Positions 6,460-13,402 of a stretch of 53,789 bases of DNA are shown piece by piece. Below the pieces are notes generated by a model, which saw only the letters and a list, made by a program, of their open reading frames with translations, was not told where the DNA came from and did not search any database. A program made the translations under genes and the position numbers. How positions within the stretch are numbered: position 1 is the first letter of the stretch; every line of letters starts with the position of its first letter. The stretch lies in the IMG/VR virus record IMGVR_UViG_3300028189_000018, positions 1 to 53,789 of that record; one strand, written 5' to 3'. Source of the stretch: a virus.

Positions 6460-6477
6460 TATAAATAAACTATTTAA
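6460..6477 (-). promoter_or_regulatory. Leftward promoter motif
   Basis: Minus-strand TTAAATAGTTTATTTATA, 50 nt before the start at 6409. The other strand reads TATAAATAAACTATT directly before the ribosome binding site of the rightward gene at 6489. Confidence 0.6.
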
Positions 6478-6488
6478 AGGAGATTCAC

Positions 6489-6764
6489 ATGAGTACAAAA
6501 AGCACAATCGCACATGGTGATGAGTTTCATATCTACCAAGAAATGTTTGAGGGTGAGAATGCCTACCTCCAAATAGATAAACATGGAGGGTTCGTTCAGA
6601 TCATTGGTGATAGGGTCACTGTAAGCCTCCCTCCTAGCCTTTTAGACCAGATCGCAAGGGGTTGGCTAGAGAACCGAGAAAAGTTCGATACCGAGACTAA
6701 TCTTGAGGATAACTCAGACTCTAGCTACTCCACCACAGGCGTAAAAAAAACTTGCACTAGGTGA
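6489..6764 (+). CDS. Hypothetical protein (91 aa)
   Basis: It starts at ATG 6489 with AAAGGAG upstream. The first 60 residues look like a small beta fold (YLQIDKHGGFVQIIGDRVTVSLPPSLLDQIA). The tail is Ser/Thr/Asp-rich. No family is recognised. It diverges from the tagged gene at 6107 and precedes tRNA-Glu by 31 nt. Confidence 0.6.
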   Translation: MSTKSTIAHGDEFHIYQEMFEGENAYLQIDKHGGFVQIIGDRVTVSLPPSLLDQIARGWLENREKFDTETNLEDNSDSSYSTTGVKKTCTR

Positions 6765-6795
6765 TTTAAAGCCATATAAAGGTTGCACTAATTGA

Positions 6796-6869
6796 GGTCC
6801 ATTCGTCTAGTCGGGCAGGACGCCAGACTTTCACTCTGGAAACACTGGGTTCAAATCCCGTATGGATCA
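6796..6869 (+). tRNA. tRNA-Glu (TTC)
   Basis: Acceptor GGTCCAT/ATGGATC with one G-T pair, D stem GTC/GAC with a GG-containing loop, anticodon stem CCAGA/TCTGG with loop CTTTCAC giving TTC, T loop TTCAAAT, discriminator A. CCA is not encoded. Confidence 0.88.
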
Positions 6870-6876
6870 TTAGATT

Positions 6877-6931
6877 GGTTGAGTCAGGCATGGTATGTAC
6901 TTGGGATGGCGATACCCCCAATGACTCAACC
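6877..6931 (+). other. Long stem-loop after tRNA-Glu
   Basis: GGTTGAGTCA (6877-6886) pairs perfectly with TGACTCAACC (6922-6931). The enclosed 35 nt contain an inner TTGGG/CCCAA stem. No U tract follows. It is a small structured RNA element or a processing signal 28 nt before the next small gene. Confidence 0.5.
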
Positions 6932-6958
6932 TATCTAGCTAATTATAAGGGGTGTGGA

Positions 6959-7045
6959 ATGAAAGTTCAGTACACCAAAAAAAGTGGTGAGATAGAGCAT
7001 ATTGAGATAGAGCATGATTGGAGATCCGATCATTATCCATCATGA
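6959..7045 (+). CDS. Small hypothetical protein (28 aa), possibly the 5' part of a broken gene
   Basis: The ATG at 6959 follows AAGGGGTGTGG. The product has an EIEHIEIEH repeat. It overlaps in a +1 frame with the next short frame, and one skipped base between them would give a single protein of about 70 aa ending at 7169. Function unknown. Confidence 0.4.
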   Translation: MKVQYTKKSGEIEHIEIEHDWRSDHYPS

Positions 7046-7169
7046 AAAAAAGGTATACTCTTTAAGTAGTTTCCTTGTAAACCCTTCATGGATTCCACCA
7101 CCCACACACACCGCAAAGTATCAGAAGTTTAGTTACTCTGATGGTTCTTTTGAGTATCGAGAGATGTAA
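7014..7169 (+). CDS. Small hypothetical protein (51 aa), overlapping the previous one
   Basis: It can begin at ATG 7014, with GAGATAGAGC upstream, and ends at 7169, two bases before the next gene. The product has a Pro-rich middle (NPSWIPPPTHTAKY) and looks like real protein rather than chance sequence. It may be its own overlapping gene or the 3' part of a frameshifted gene that starts at 6959. Confidence 0.4.
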   Translation: MIGDPIIIHHEKKVYSLSSFLVNPSWIPPPTHTAKYQKFSYSDGSFEYREM

Positions 7170-7170
7170 T

Positions 7171-7386
7171 ATGGGTTATGAAGATTTTTGGGTTGAAAAC
7201 AGGTCGAAAACTAAGGTTGGTAAAGAGAAGTCTTTAAGACGCTTTCAGTCTAAAGTCATCCCTCAAGAGGATCTGGCTAAGTTCCAAACCTTAGTCGATC
7301 TCTATCTTGACGCTCATGACTTAGTTACGAATATAGGCATTGAAATCGCAAAGATCTCGGATAAATATGTTGAAGAAGAGGATTAA
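7171..7386 (+). CDS. Hypothetical protein (71 aa)
   Basis: I chose the ATG at 7171, near GAGAGATG and just after the preceding stop; an earlier in-frame ATG at 7141 would overlap. The product is highly charged and helical, ending in a likely helix (LAKFQTLVDLYLDAHDLVTNIGIEIAKISDKY). No family is recognised. Confidence 0.5.
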   Translation: MGYEDFWVENRSKTKVGKEKSLRRFQSKVIPQEDLAKFQTLVDLYLDAHDLVTNIGIEIAKISDKYVEEED

Positions 7387-7389
7387 AAG

Positions 7390-7411
7390 CCCCCTCAATC
7401 ATATAAGGGGG
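7390..7411 (+). terminator. Possible terminator hairpin
   Basis: CCCCCT (7390-7395) pairs with AGGGGG (7406-7411). The loop carries CAATCATATA, related to the inverted repeat around tRNA-Lys. TTTTT follows about 12 nt later, so a weak terminator is plausible. Confidence 0.4.
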
Positions 7412-7469
7412 GGGTTGTGAGTTTTTCGCAGACCTTTGGGACACCCAAGAATCAACTAAGGAGTAGTGG

Positions 7470-8291
7470 ATGAATAAAGAACTGAAAATGTTATGTAAGG
7501 TAAGAAATACATTATTACCCAATAAAAGTGACTCGTTCATTCAGACGATGATCTCCAACTTGGATTCTAAGATCCTGTCTATACAGAAAGAGACAGGTCT
7601 TGTGGAGGACACCTCAGATACCTATAAGATGAGACAGAAGACCACCGAATATGATCAATCTGATCGAGATTGTGTCAATTTGCAAGTTGACTCCTACGAC
7701 TTTGTAAGGGGTAAGATTCGTAAGAAGTTCCCTGAAACTCTGAGGCCGATGACGGAAGCCCTCGTGAAGATCTGTAGGGGTTGCGACAAATACTTAGCCA
7801 CAGTAGACCCTTCAGAGAGTGACTATTGGTATGACTGTCACTGTGTTGCGGGGGAAAACCCCTACGACAATCTTGAGAATTGTAGAGCACATTGGATGAG
7901 AGAGAATCGAGAAGACGGTTTTGACGCTAGTTATTGGTGGAGAAGAGAACCAACATTAGATCGTAAAATTAATCGACTTAAAAAGGAGTTGGCAAAATGC
8001 TGGGAAAACACACATTGGATCGACACTGACGGCTCGAAAGTCACCATCCAAGATGTTTTATGGCGACTAAAAGATGAGCCTATCATTAGTGTTGAAATTA
8101 GCACTATTTGCCGTAGTAACAAGGTCTTGATTGAAACCAATAGAAAAGACCAAGCAGACACTACAAAGTTTATCTTGCTCCATAAATCTCTTGTCTTGCT
8201 TGATGGATACCATAGAGTAGCGAAGGCACTAGAGATGGGGGCGACCCACATACCAGCCAAAATATTAAAAACTGACATATTTAGTGGGTAA
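7470..8291 (+). CDS. ParB/Srx-fold protein with cysteine-rich middle (273 aa)
   Basis: It starts at ATG 7470 with AAGGAG upstream. The C-terminal part (about 195-270) has a ParB/sulfiredoxin-like core with the diagnostic LLDGYHRVAKALEMGATHIP, whose G-x-H-R segment is the nucleotide-binding motif of this fold. The middle has cysteines in C-x2-C and C-x-C arrangements plus another Cys and a His (CRGCDKYL, CHCVAGENP, NCRAHW), a likely zinc site. In phages such proteins can be nucleases, CTPases or DNA-modification helpers; no specific role can be assigned. Its stop codon abuts a tRNA 3' remnant, suggesting the gene arrived by insertion into a tRNA. Confidence 0.6.
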   Translation: MNKELKMLCKVRNTLLPNKSDSFIQTMISNLDSKILSIQKETGLVEDTSDTYKMRQKTTEYDQSDRDCVNLQVDSYDFVRGKIRKKFPETLRPMTEALVKICRGCDKYLATVDPSESDYWYDCHCVAGENPYDNLENCRAHWMRENREDGFDASYWWRREPTLDRKINRLKKELAKCWENTHWIDTDGSKVTIQDVLWRLKDEPIISVEISTICRSNKVLIETNRKDQADTTKFILLHKSLVLLDGYHRVAKALEMGATHIPAKILKTDIFSG

Positions 8292-8324
8292 GGTCGGTCG
8301 AGGGTTCAAGTCCCTCCGAGTCCA
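8292..8324 (+). pseudogene. tRNA 3'-half remnant
   Basis: A normal T arm (GAGGG, loop TTCAAGT, CCCTC), an acceptor 3' strand CGAGTCC and discriminator A follow a variable-loop-like GGTCGGTC. No matching 5' half (GGACTCG) lies upstream; the ParB-like gene occupies that place. It looks like the leftover of a disrupted tRNA. Confidence 0.6.
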
Positions 8325-8360
8325 CTTACACAAAACACACCTTAAAAAGGAGTTAAACAA

Positions 8361-8540
8361 ATGAAGTATAAAATCTTAACAGCGGATAGCGTTGAAGAAC
8401 TCGAAGAGTTAGTAAACAAGCATATGGAGATGTTGACTAACTGGAGACCTCTTGGTGGGGTGAGTGTTCGTATGACACAAAGTCCTCCTTATGTGTCTAG
8501 GGCTGAGTTTGTACAGGCAATGACTTGTACAAACGCATGA
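8361..8540 (+). CDS. DUF1737-like small protein (59 aa)
   Basis: The ATG at 8361 has AAAAAGGAG nine bases upstream. The sequence MKYKILTADSVEELEELVNK, then NWRPLGGVSV and a late FVQAM, matches the pattern of the DUF1737 family, small proteins of unknown function found in phages and bacteria. It is first in a short rightward group with two more small genes. Confidence 0.65.
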   Translation: MKYKILTADSVEELEELVNKHMEMLTNWRPLGGVSVRMTQSPPYVSRAEFVQAMTCTNA

Positions 8541-8556
8541 CCTAAGTTTAATCAAA

Positions 8557-8679
8557 ATGACTTTATTCCCCCTCCCGATAGATGATGTAGAATTTGCAGT
8601 CTACCTTTCTGTTTTGATAATCCTCACAATCTACCTTTACAAACCAAAGGGCGAAAAAAATGAAGAGAAATATCTTTGA
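8557..8679 (+). CDS. Small single-pass membrane protein (40 aa)
   Basis: The ATG at 8557 opens a frame with one hydrophobic segment (FAVYLSVLIILTIYLY, about 13-28) followed by a charged tail (KPKGEKNEEK). It overlaps the next gene by 20 nt. No clear Shine-Dalgarno is seen. Small membrane peptides are common in phage accessory regions; the role is unknown. Confidence 0.5.
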   Translation: MTLFPLPIDDVEFAVYLSVLIILTIYLYKPKGEKNEEKYL

Positions 8680-8869
8680 CCGATTAGGCTACTTTAAGTG
8701 GTCAATCCATAATCTTGTCGCACATCCTATCATGGAGATCCTTCATCTCATTGGGCTGTCTTCATGGGGGGATAAGTTACATGACTTTACAATCCCCGAA
8801 CCCTCCCATAGCAAGGAGCATGAACATGAGCATGATATTGATTTTGACGAGGGTCACTCACCGAGATGA
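8660..8869 (+). CDS. Conserved small phage protein (69 aa)
   Basis: It starts at ATG 8660 within the previous gene's end. The segment WSIHNLVAHPIMEILHLIGL with WGDKLHDFTIP resembles short conserved proteins of large phages, with an amphipathic or membrane-associated helix. The tail is His/Glu/Asp-rich (EHEHEHDIDFDEGH) and might bind metal. Function unknown. Confidence 0.6.
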   Translation: MKRNIFDRLGYFKWSIHNLVAHPIMEILHLIGLSSWGDKLHDFTIPEPSHSKEHEHEHDIDFDEGHSPR

Positions 8870-8918
8870 CCGATAAGGAGGTTTGAAAAGAGTCTCTAAA
8901 GAGGGATAAAAGGGGTTT

Positions 8919-9039
8919 CCAATCATATAAGTATTACATGAGGGTTGTTAGCTCAATTGGTAGAGCACCTGACTTTTAATCAGTTTGTTTTGGGTTCGAG
9001 TCCCAAACGACCCATATGTTAAAATACTTATATGATTGG
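8919..9039. repeat. 17-bp perfect inverted repeat around tRNA-Lys
   Basis: CCAATCATATAAGTATT (8919-8935) is the exact reverse complement of 9023-9039, and the tRNA lies between the arms. The right arm includes the first ATG of the next frame and its ribosome binding site. It could form a stem presenting the tRNA, or be two facing promoter elements (CATATAAG). Confidence 0.7.
8942..9014 (+). tRNA. tRNA-Lys (TTT)
   Basis: Acceptor GGGTTGT/ACGACCC, D stem GCTC/GAGC with a TTGG loop, anticodon loop CTTTTAA giving TTT, T stem TTGGG/CCCAA with loop TTCGAGT, discriminator A. The outermost anticodon-stem pair is C-T. CCA is not encoded. Confidence 0.92.
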
Positions 9040-9046
9040 AGATGAA

Positions 9047-10114
9047 GTGGCTGAAATCACAAAGTACTCTTTTGAACAAGAGATACATGGTACGACAGTT
9101 CGTATCGAACTACCCGATTACAAGATTAGAGAAATCAGCGACTCAGAGGGGAAGAACTTTGATCAGTTCTTAAGAGACACGAACGCTAAAATTGTCGGGA
9201 CTATCTATCCCGATCCTTTCCCAAAAGAGGCAGAGGACTTTACGACTCATCTTTTGGATGTGAATACAAAAAATACCGCTTTCAGTTATTATCACGCTAG
9301 CTATGATAAGAACGCTAAAAGAGACTATGCGTATCACATGAAACTCATTCCATCGGGTGAGTTTGAAGCCTCAAGATCACCGAATCAATCTAACTGCGAA
9401 CGAGACAACCCACATCAGTATCTCGATACTATGCCTAAAGAGGGTTCAATCAAGGTTAAGATCACTCGCCCCTTTTGGATTGGCACTCACATGGTAAGTG
9501 GGAATCTCATCTCGCATTATGTTCGCAAGTCTGCAACGAGAAAACCATCAAGAGATTGGAGCTTTGAAAGTACCGCTAGGTATGAGCATCTTTGTAATGA
9601 ACTCTCCGAAGCAATAGGTTTAGAACCTTGTTATTTCAATAACGAAGTAGACATCACTAAGAATGGCTTCAGATTGCCCACAGAAGCTGAGTGGTATTAT
9701 GTCGCCAAAGCTAATGAAGATTTCGTCTATTCGGGTTCAGACAATATATATTCGGTTGCCCATTGGAGAGGTGGTCATGGTCTTAAATGGTACAACTACA
9801 ACCAAGTTGGGAAACTAAAGCCTAACGCTTGGGGTATGTACGACATGAGTGGCAATGGTAATGAACTTGTCCATAATTCATTTGGTACACTCAAAGGTAG
9901 ATACTCTAGCAACAAAGAATGCCCTATGGGTGAGCTAGATGGAGAGGGTTATCTTGTAGACCCTATTTCAGATATACGCACTAACTATTTGGTGGCTAAA
10001 GGAGGTTCACACGAACCTTACGAAAATGACTGGTCGGCAACAACTTGTCGTATCGACTTTAGAAACACTTATGCCCACCACCCTATGTTTAGACTTGTAA
10101 GGAACGCACTATGA
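9047..10114 (+). CDS. Formylglycine-generating-enzyme (SUMF1) fold protein
   Basis: I favour the GTG at 9047, which has GGAG seven bases upstream; an ATG at 9032 lies inside the inverted repeat and lacks a binding site. The C-terminal two thirds has the FGE-sulfatase order: MKLIPSGEF, ITRPFWIGTHMVSGN, GFRLPTEAEWYYVAKA, PNAWGMYDMSGNGNELV, KGGSHE and a final FRLVRNAL. The family includes sulfatase-activating oxidases, EgtB-type enzymes and C-type-lectin-like binding proteins that serve as diversity-generating retroelement targets. The classical cysteine pair of true FGE is not evident, so a binding or modified enzymatic role is more likely. It heads a three-gene operon with 4-nt overlaps. Confidence 0.75.
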   Translation: MAEITKYSFEQEIHGTTVRIELPDYKIREISDSEGKNFDQFLRDTNAKIVGTIYPDPFPKEAEDFTTHLLDVNTKNTAFSYYHASYDKNAKRDYAYHMKLIPSGEFEASRSPNQSNCERDNPHQYLDTMPKEGSIKVKITRPFWIGTHMVSGNLISHYVRKSATRKPSRDWSFESTARYEHLCNELSEAIGLEPCYFNNEVDITKNGFRLPTEAEWYYVAKANEDFVYSGSDNIYSVAHWRGGHGLKWYNYNQVGKLKPNAWGMYDMSGNGNELVHNSFGTLKGRYSSNKECPMGELDGEGYLVDPISDIRTNYLVAKGGSHEPYENDWSATTCRIDFRNTYAHHPMFRLVRNAL

Positions 10115-10902
10115 AGAAATTAAGTATCAAAAAAAATGTAACGAAAAATATCACTTTCACCACAGTAAAAAAAGGCAAAGCAGATCTGAAAAAGGATGGG
10201 GGTACTGTCAGAGGGAGACATATAGTCAGAGTTACTATGATGGTAGGGAATGACTATAAAACTATCGCAGGTCTTGATCTAAACAAGATGAAATCAAGTT
10301 CTTACATTGATCATTATGAGAGTGTGAAAGAAAAAACAGGTCTTGACTTTAGCACCCTAGATTTTGGGTGTGCTTGGAGGAGTCGCAGTCTTCTTGAAGG
10401 TTTGGAACAATCACACGAAGGTGAGAACGATTACAGCACCCACTTGGAAACCTACAACCCACACCCAAGTGGAGTTCGTGGAGTCTTAATCCATAAAGAA
10501 ACAGGAAACCTCTACATCATGGGTGTGGTTGTAGAAGAAGAAATCATTCAACATGACCCGAAAGGTAATGCTCGTAAGACAAAGGGGTCTGAGAGAGGGG
10601 CTATCGTAAAAGGCATACAAGAAGAACTTGGTCTTCTCAGTGGTAAATGGAGAATGTATCGGTTACCTAAAGACACAAAGATTAATGGTCTTGGTGTTGA
10701 AGATAAGATCGAAGAAACTAAATATGTCCGCATCTACACAATCTTAAACAAAGACAATGAGGTAGTGAAGACTTCTAAGGGTTCATACTATTTCACCAGA
10801 GAGATTGCCCGACAAGCTCGTAAAGAGGTGTCTAGTAAGCAAGGGAAAGTTAAGATTGCGGAGAGTTGGTTTACATCAAGCGAATGGAAGACAGCAAAAT
10901 GA
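10111..10902 (+). CDS. Hypothetical protein with degenerate Nudix-like segment (263 aa)
   Basis: The ATG overlaps the previous stop (ATGA), so translation is coupled. Residues about 120-190 read like a Nudix fold (GVRGVLIHKETGNLYIMG, then SERGAIVKGIQEELGL). The end of that stretch matches the Nudix box end R-E-U-x-E-E-x-G-U, but Lys and Gly replace the Arg and first Glu, so hydrolase activity is doubtful. The N-terminus is strongly basic. Its partner genes suggest a joint role with the FGE-like protein, perhaps nucleotide or protein modification; this is inference. Confidence 0.45.
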   Translation: MKKLSIKKNVTKNITFTTVKKGKADLKKDGGTVRGRHIVRVTMMVGNDYKTIAGLDLNKMKSSSYIDHYESVKEKTGLDFSTLDFGCAWRSRSLLEGLEQSHEGENDYSTHLETYNPHPSGVRGVLIHKETGNLYIMGVVVEEEIIQHDPKGNARKTKGSERGAIVKGIQEELGLLSGKWRMYRLPKDTKINGLGVEDKIEETKYVRIYTILNKDNEVVKTSKGSYYFTREIARQARKEVSSKQGKVKIAESWFTSSEWKTAK

Positions 10903-11234
10903 GTACCATTGATCGAGTAGAAAAAAGTCTGAGGAATAACTACTTCGCATCCTCTCAGTTTGAAACCGTAGGGTCTTTCTTTATCCATCTATGCTACAAG
11001 TATGAAGCTGAGAAAGCAGGGGCTATATGTGAATGGGCAGTATCTCATCTTGCAAACGATGGTTATGTAAACAAAGGGTCGCTTCAAACGCTTGATAAAA
11101 TGCTCTCTAAGGACACTTTATCTGAAATAGATAGGGAGTATGCAGAGATAGTCCGAAAAGCGATTGGAGGTTGTGATTTTGGACTGACACGAACACCCAA
11201 ACATTGGTATAAGACAGGACTGAAAGGACTATGA
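10899..11234 (+). CDS. Hypothetical protein (111 aa)
   Basis: The ATG at 10899 overlaps the previous stop by four bases, making it the third gene of the coupled unit. It is mostly helical (KYEAEKAGAICEWAVSHLA) and has no recognised family. The C-terminus is basic (TRTPKHWYKTGLKGL). Confidence 0.55.
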   Translation: MSTIDRVEKSLRNNYFASSQFETVGSFFIHLCYKYEAEKAGAICEWAVSHLANDGYVNKGSLQTLDKMLSKDTLSEIDREYAEIVRKAIGGCDFGLTRTPKHWYKTGLKGL

Positions 11235-11266
11235 ATGCTTCACATCTTTTTTATGTCCTGTAACGA

Positions 11267-11590
11267 TTATGGTTGTGTGTCTTTTGAAAAGCATTGACAC
11301 TGTTCTTGACTAACAGAGCAAAGAGCAGTCCTACTTTCTGGGGGTAACTCTCTTGGGTCTCCTGGTTCTAAGTATCTGCATGGTGTCTTGACAGGCTCTT
11401 CAAATAGATCAAGCACATCATGATTCAAAATGTCTTCTAAAAGTTCATCTTGATATTTTCCTTGTTCAAGGTGGCAAAGTGGATTAGGGTCGATTTGGAT
11501 TTCTTGATGTGGTTCTTCTTTGTTTTTAGGTAGTGAGGTTGACCCACATGAGATTAAAATTAGTGAGATGGCAGTTAGTGATATTTTCAT
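11267..11590 (-). CDS. Small lipoprotein (107 aa)
   Basis: The N-terminus has a lysine followed by a hydrophobic stretch and a lipobox L12-I-S-C15, so it should be cleaved by signal peptidase II and lipidated at Cys15. The mature part is acidic and Pro-rich, with five further cysteines (ending ALCSVSQEQCQCF). Phage lipoproteins often act in superinfection exclusion or lysis; its size and lack of a Pro-dense core argue against a standard o-spanin. GGAGACAAAA precedes the start. Confidence 0.65.
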   Translation of the reverse strand: MKISLTAISLILISCGSTSLPKNKEEPHQEIQIDPNPLCHLEQGKYQDELLEDILNHDVLDLFEEPVKTPCRYLEPGDPRELPPESRTALCSVSQEQCQCFSKDTQP

Positions 11591-11638
11591 TTTTGTCTCC
11601 TTATACTTTAACTACCCTTGCATATAAAAGGTCTATAA

Positions 11639-11908
11639 ATGAAACCCGAATATGAATACGGTGATATACTAATTAGACGAGTGAGGAATGGCTGGCTTGT
11701 TTGTACGGGTAGTGAAGTCATTGAGGGTGCGATTGAGACATATGTCTATGAAGATAAAGAAAACCCCAACTGGATTGCCGAATCGCTATATAACTTATTA
11801 TCCGATCAGTTTGCCCCTTATATGCAATCAAAGAGGTCGGCTGGTATTAAGCTAGGGTTTTCGCATAAGACAAGGGAGGAAGAAGATGAAGATAACGAAG
11901 CAGGTTGA
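11639..11908 (+). CDS. Hypothetical protein (89 aa)
   Basis: It starts at ATG 11639 after AAAAGG. The acidic tail (TREEEDEDNEAG) overlaps the next gene by 23 nt. The body looks like a small beta-alpha domain (YGDILIRRVRNGWLVCTGS). No family is recognised. Confidence 0.55.
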   Translation: MKPEYEYGDILIRRVRNGWLVCTGSEVIEGAIETYVYEDKENPNWIAESLYNLLSDQFAPYMQSKRSAGIKLGFSHKTREEEDEDNEAG

Positions 11909-12143
11909 AGAGTTTGAAGCTGTTCAATACATAGGCGATAACGCAGATGAAGTAATCGGATTCATCGGCATTGAAGCTAAGGTCAACGACACCTGCATTA
12001 CTGTACTTGATCCACAAGGTGAGTGGTCAGTGTTAGTTGACCAATGGGTCTTGAGGACTCTTGACGGTCAAGAAATCTTAGGTACTGTGGACAAAGATCT
12101 TTTTTGGGATAGCTTTGCTACAGTGGATGAAGATTTAGACTAG
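11886..12143 (+). CDS. Small conserved phage-type protein (85 aa)
   Basis: It starts at ATG 11886 with AGGGAGGAAGA upstream. The opening EEFEAVQYIGDNADEVIGFIG resembles a common family of short phage proteins with EAVQ(F/Y).G(D/N)N near the start. That family has no known function. It overlaps the upstream gene and is likely co-translated. Confidence 0.6.
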   Translation: MKITKQVEEFEAVQYIGDNADEVIGFIGIEAKVNDTCITVLDPQGEWSVLVDQWVLRTLDGQEILGTVDKDLFWDSFATVDEDLD

Positions 12144-12184
12144 CTCATCGTCCATCTCACGCATCTTTCAAGAGTTATCTACAA

Positions 12185-12233
12185 GGATATATTTAAAGGG
12201 TTACAGTTAATCTTTTATAACTAAACTATTAAA
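12185..12233 (-). promoter_or_regulatory. Orphan leftward promoter pair
   Basis: Read on the minus strand, a TTTAATAGTTTAGTTATAA motif (12233-12215) is followed by TGTAACCCTTTAAATATATCC-like sequence (12205-12185), a variant of the TGTGACCCC class, and then CTCTTGAAAGATG like the leader at 1800. No leftward gene follows, so it points antisense into the gene ending at 12143. It may be a relic or drive an antisense RNA. Confidence 0.45.
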
Positions 12234-12308
12234 GATCCCATCTGAGGGTAGAGTGTTTGGTGTAGAAGTCATATAATGTATATAGTTTAACCTTTTATGG
12301 AGCTACTT

Positions 12309-13007
12309 ATGGTTCACTACTTATTTTCTATTCTCTTGCTTTTAACGACTGTTTCAGCTCACGCATTGGAGTGTGTGGGTGATGCAGAAGTATTGAAGAC
12401 CACATCCACCTGTCAATCTTCTTATTTCAAATATGCACCGAGCTGTGAGTTCGGTGACAGCCTTTGTCTTTCACTTGTCCTTCAAGGTCTTGTGGAGAAG
12501 AATCTTTTTGACTACCGACCCGACATTAGGAGGGTTTACAATACCCCATTGAAGAGGAAAGTGTTTTCGAGGACAGATGAGTACAAGAGTCTCTACCGAT
12601 CCATGCTCTCTGATTTAAGAGGTGCATCAAATGCAGAGTTCTGTTCGGTCATGGACACTTACTGGCTTTATTCTGTTGACTTTGAGGGGTTTGCTTTCCT
12701 ACCCCACACGCTCATCCCCAAAGGCAGGCTTTATCGATTGACTAACATACCAAAGAGGGCAAGTTATGACCTTGTTCAGATACCTGAGTCATCAGCAATC
12801 GACATAGAGGCTTGGGAGACTCACTCCTCAATGAAGATAGTTTTCTTTAAACTCGTCAAACAAACGAGTGGTTTTATAGATGTTGCTCTGACTCACTTTG
12901 TCTGGCTTACGCCTACTGTTTCTTATGATTATGAGGGTCAAGGACAGGTTTCTTATGAGGAGGGTTGTCGGACACCTTCTTTTTATACTTACAAGGTGAG
13001 TCCATGA
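12309..13007 (+). CDS. Secreted protein (232 aa)
   Basis: The ATG at 12309 has GGAG seven bases upstream; an ATG at 12297 overlaps that site and is less likely. Residues 1-19 (MVHYLFSILLLLTTVSAHA) form a typical Sec signal peptide with an AHA cleavage site. The mature part has several cysteines (CVGDAEV, TCQSS, SCEFGDSLC, EFCS, GCRTP), suggesting disulfides in the periplasm. No domain is recognised. TATAAT at 12272 may be its -10 box. It is coupled to the next gene by ATGA. Confidence 0.6.
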   Translation: MVHYLFSILLLLTTVSAHALECVGDAEVLKTTSTCQSSYFKYAPSCEFGDSLCLSLVLQGLVEKNLFDYRPDIRRVYNTPLKRKVFSRTDEYKSLYRSMLSDLRGASNAEFCSVMDTYWLYSVDFEGFAFLPHTLIPKGRLYRLTNIPKRASYDLVQIPESSAIDIEAWETHSSMKIVFFKLVKQTSGFIDVALTHFVWLTPTVSYDYEGQGQVSYEEGCRTPSFYTYKVSP

Positions 13008-13402
13008 AAAACCAAAACGCAGTCTTTGCTATAATGATGATTTCCCTTATGACGATGTTGTTTTTATTTACCTCTAAAACAACACCCTCATCTCGGTTCG
13101 TTTTTTTGAATGTTCCAGAGTCCAAAGGCTGTGGTTGGCCAGTAAAGGAAATCAAATATATCAAGACTGAGATTAAGCATATTGTACCTATCGCTCAAGT
13201 CTATAAATGTACTTATGACAAGAGACATCGCTTAGTGAAGGTCAGTACCTTTAACTTTGAGCGTGGTTATCAAATGAAGATGCCCACAGAAGAGGTATTG
13301 TATAAGTGGAACAGTATCCGACTTGCTCAATACTCTATCCGTAAGGCATCTCATGGGAATGGTGAGGTAGATGTAGAAATCTTCACTCACACCAATCGCT
13401 GA
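13004..13402 (+). CDS. Membrane-anchored hypothetical protein (132 aa)
   Basis: The ATG at 13004 overlaps the previous stop by four bases, and GGTGAG lies upstream. Residues 5-23 are a hydrophobic anchor (NAVFAIMMISLMTMLFLFT) that orients the rest into the periplasm. Two cysteines (GCGW and YKCTY) could pair. With its secreted partner it probably forms an envelope-acting pair; no family is recognised. Confidence 0.55.
   Translation: MKNQNAVFAIMMISLMTMLFLFTSKTTPSSRFVFLNVPESKGCGWPVKEIKYIKTEIKHIVPIAQVYKCTYDKRHRLVKVSTFNFERGYQMKMPTEEVLYKWNSIRLAQYSIRKASHGNGEVDVEIFTHTNR

Noticed and set aside
9047-10114. Diversity-generating retroelement
   Set aside because: The FGE-like fold is a known target type, but no reverse transcriptase or template repeat is visible in the window.
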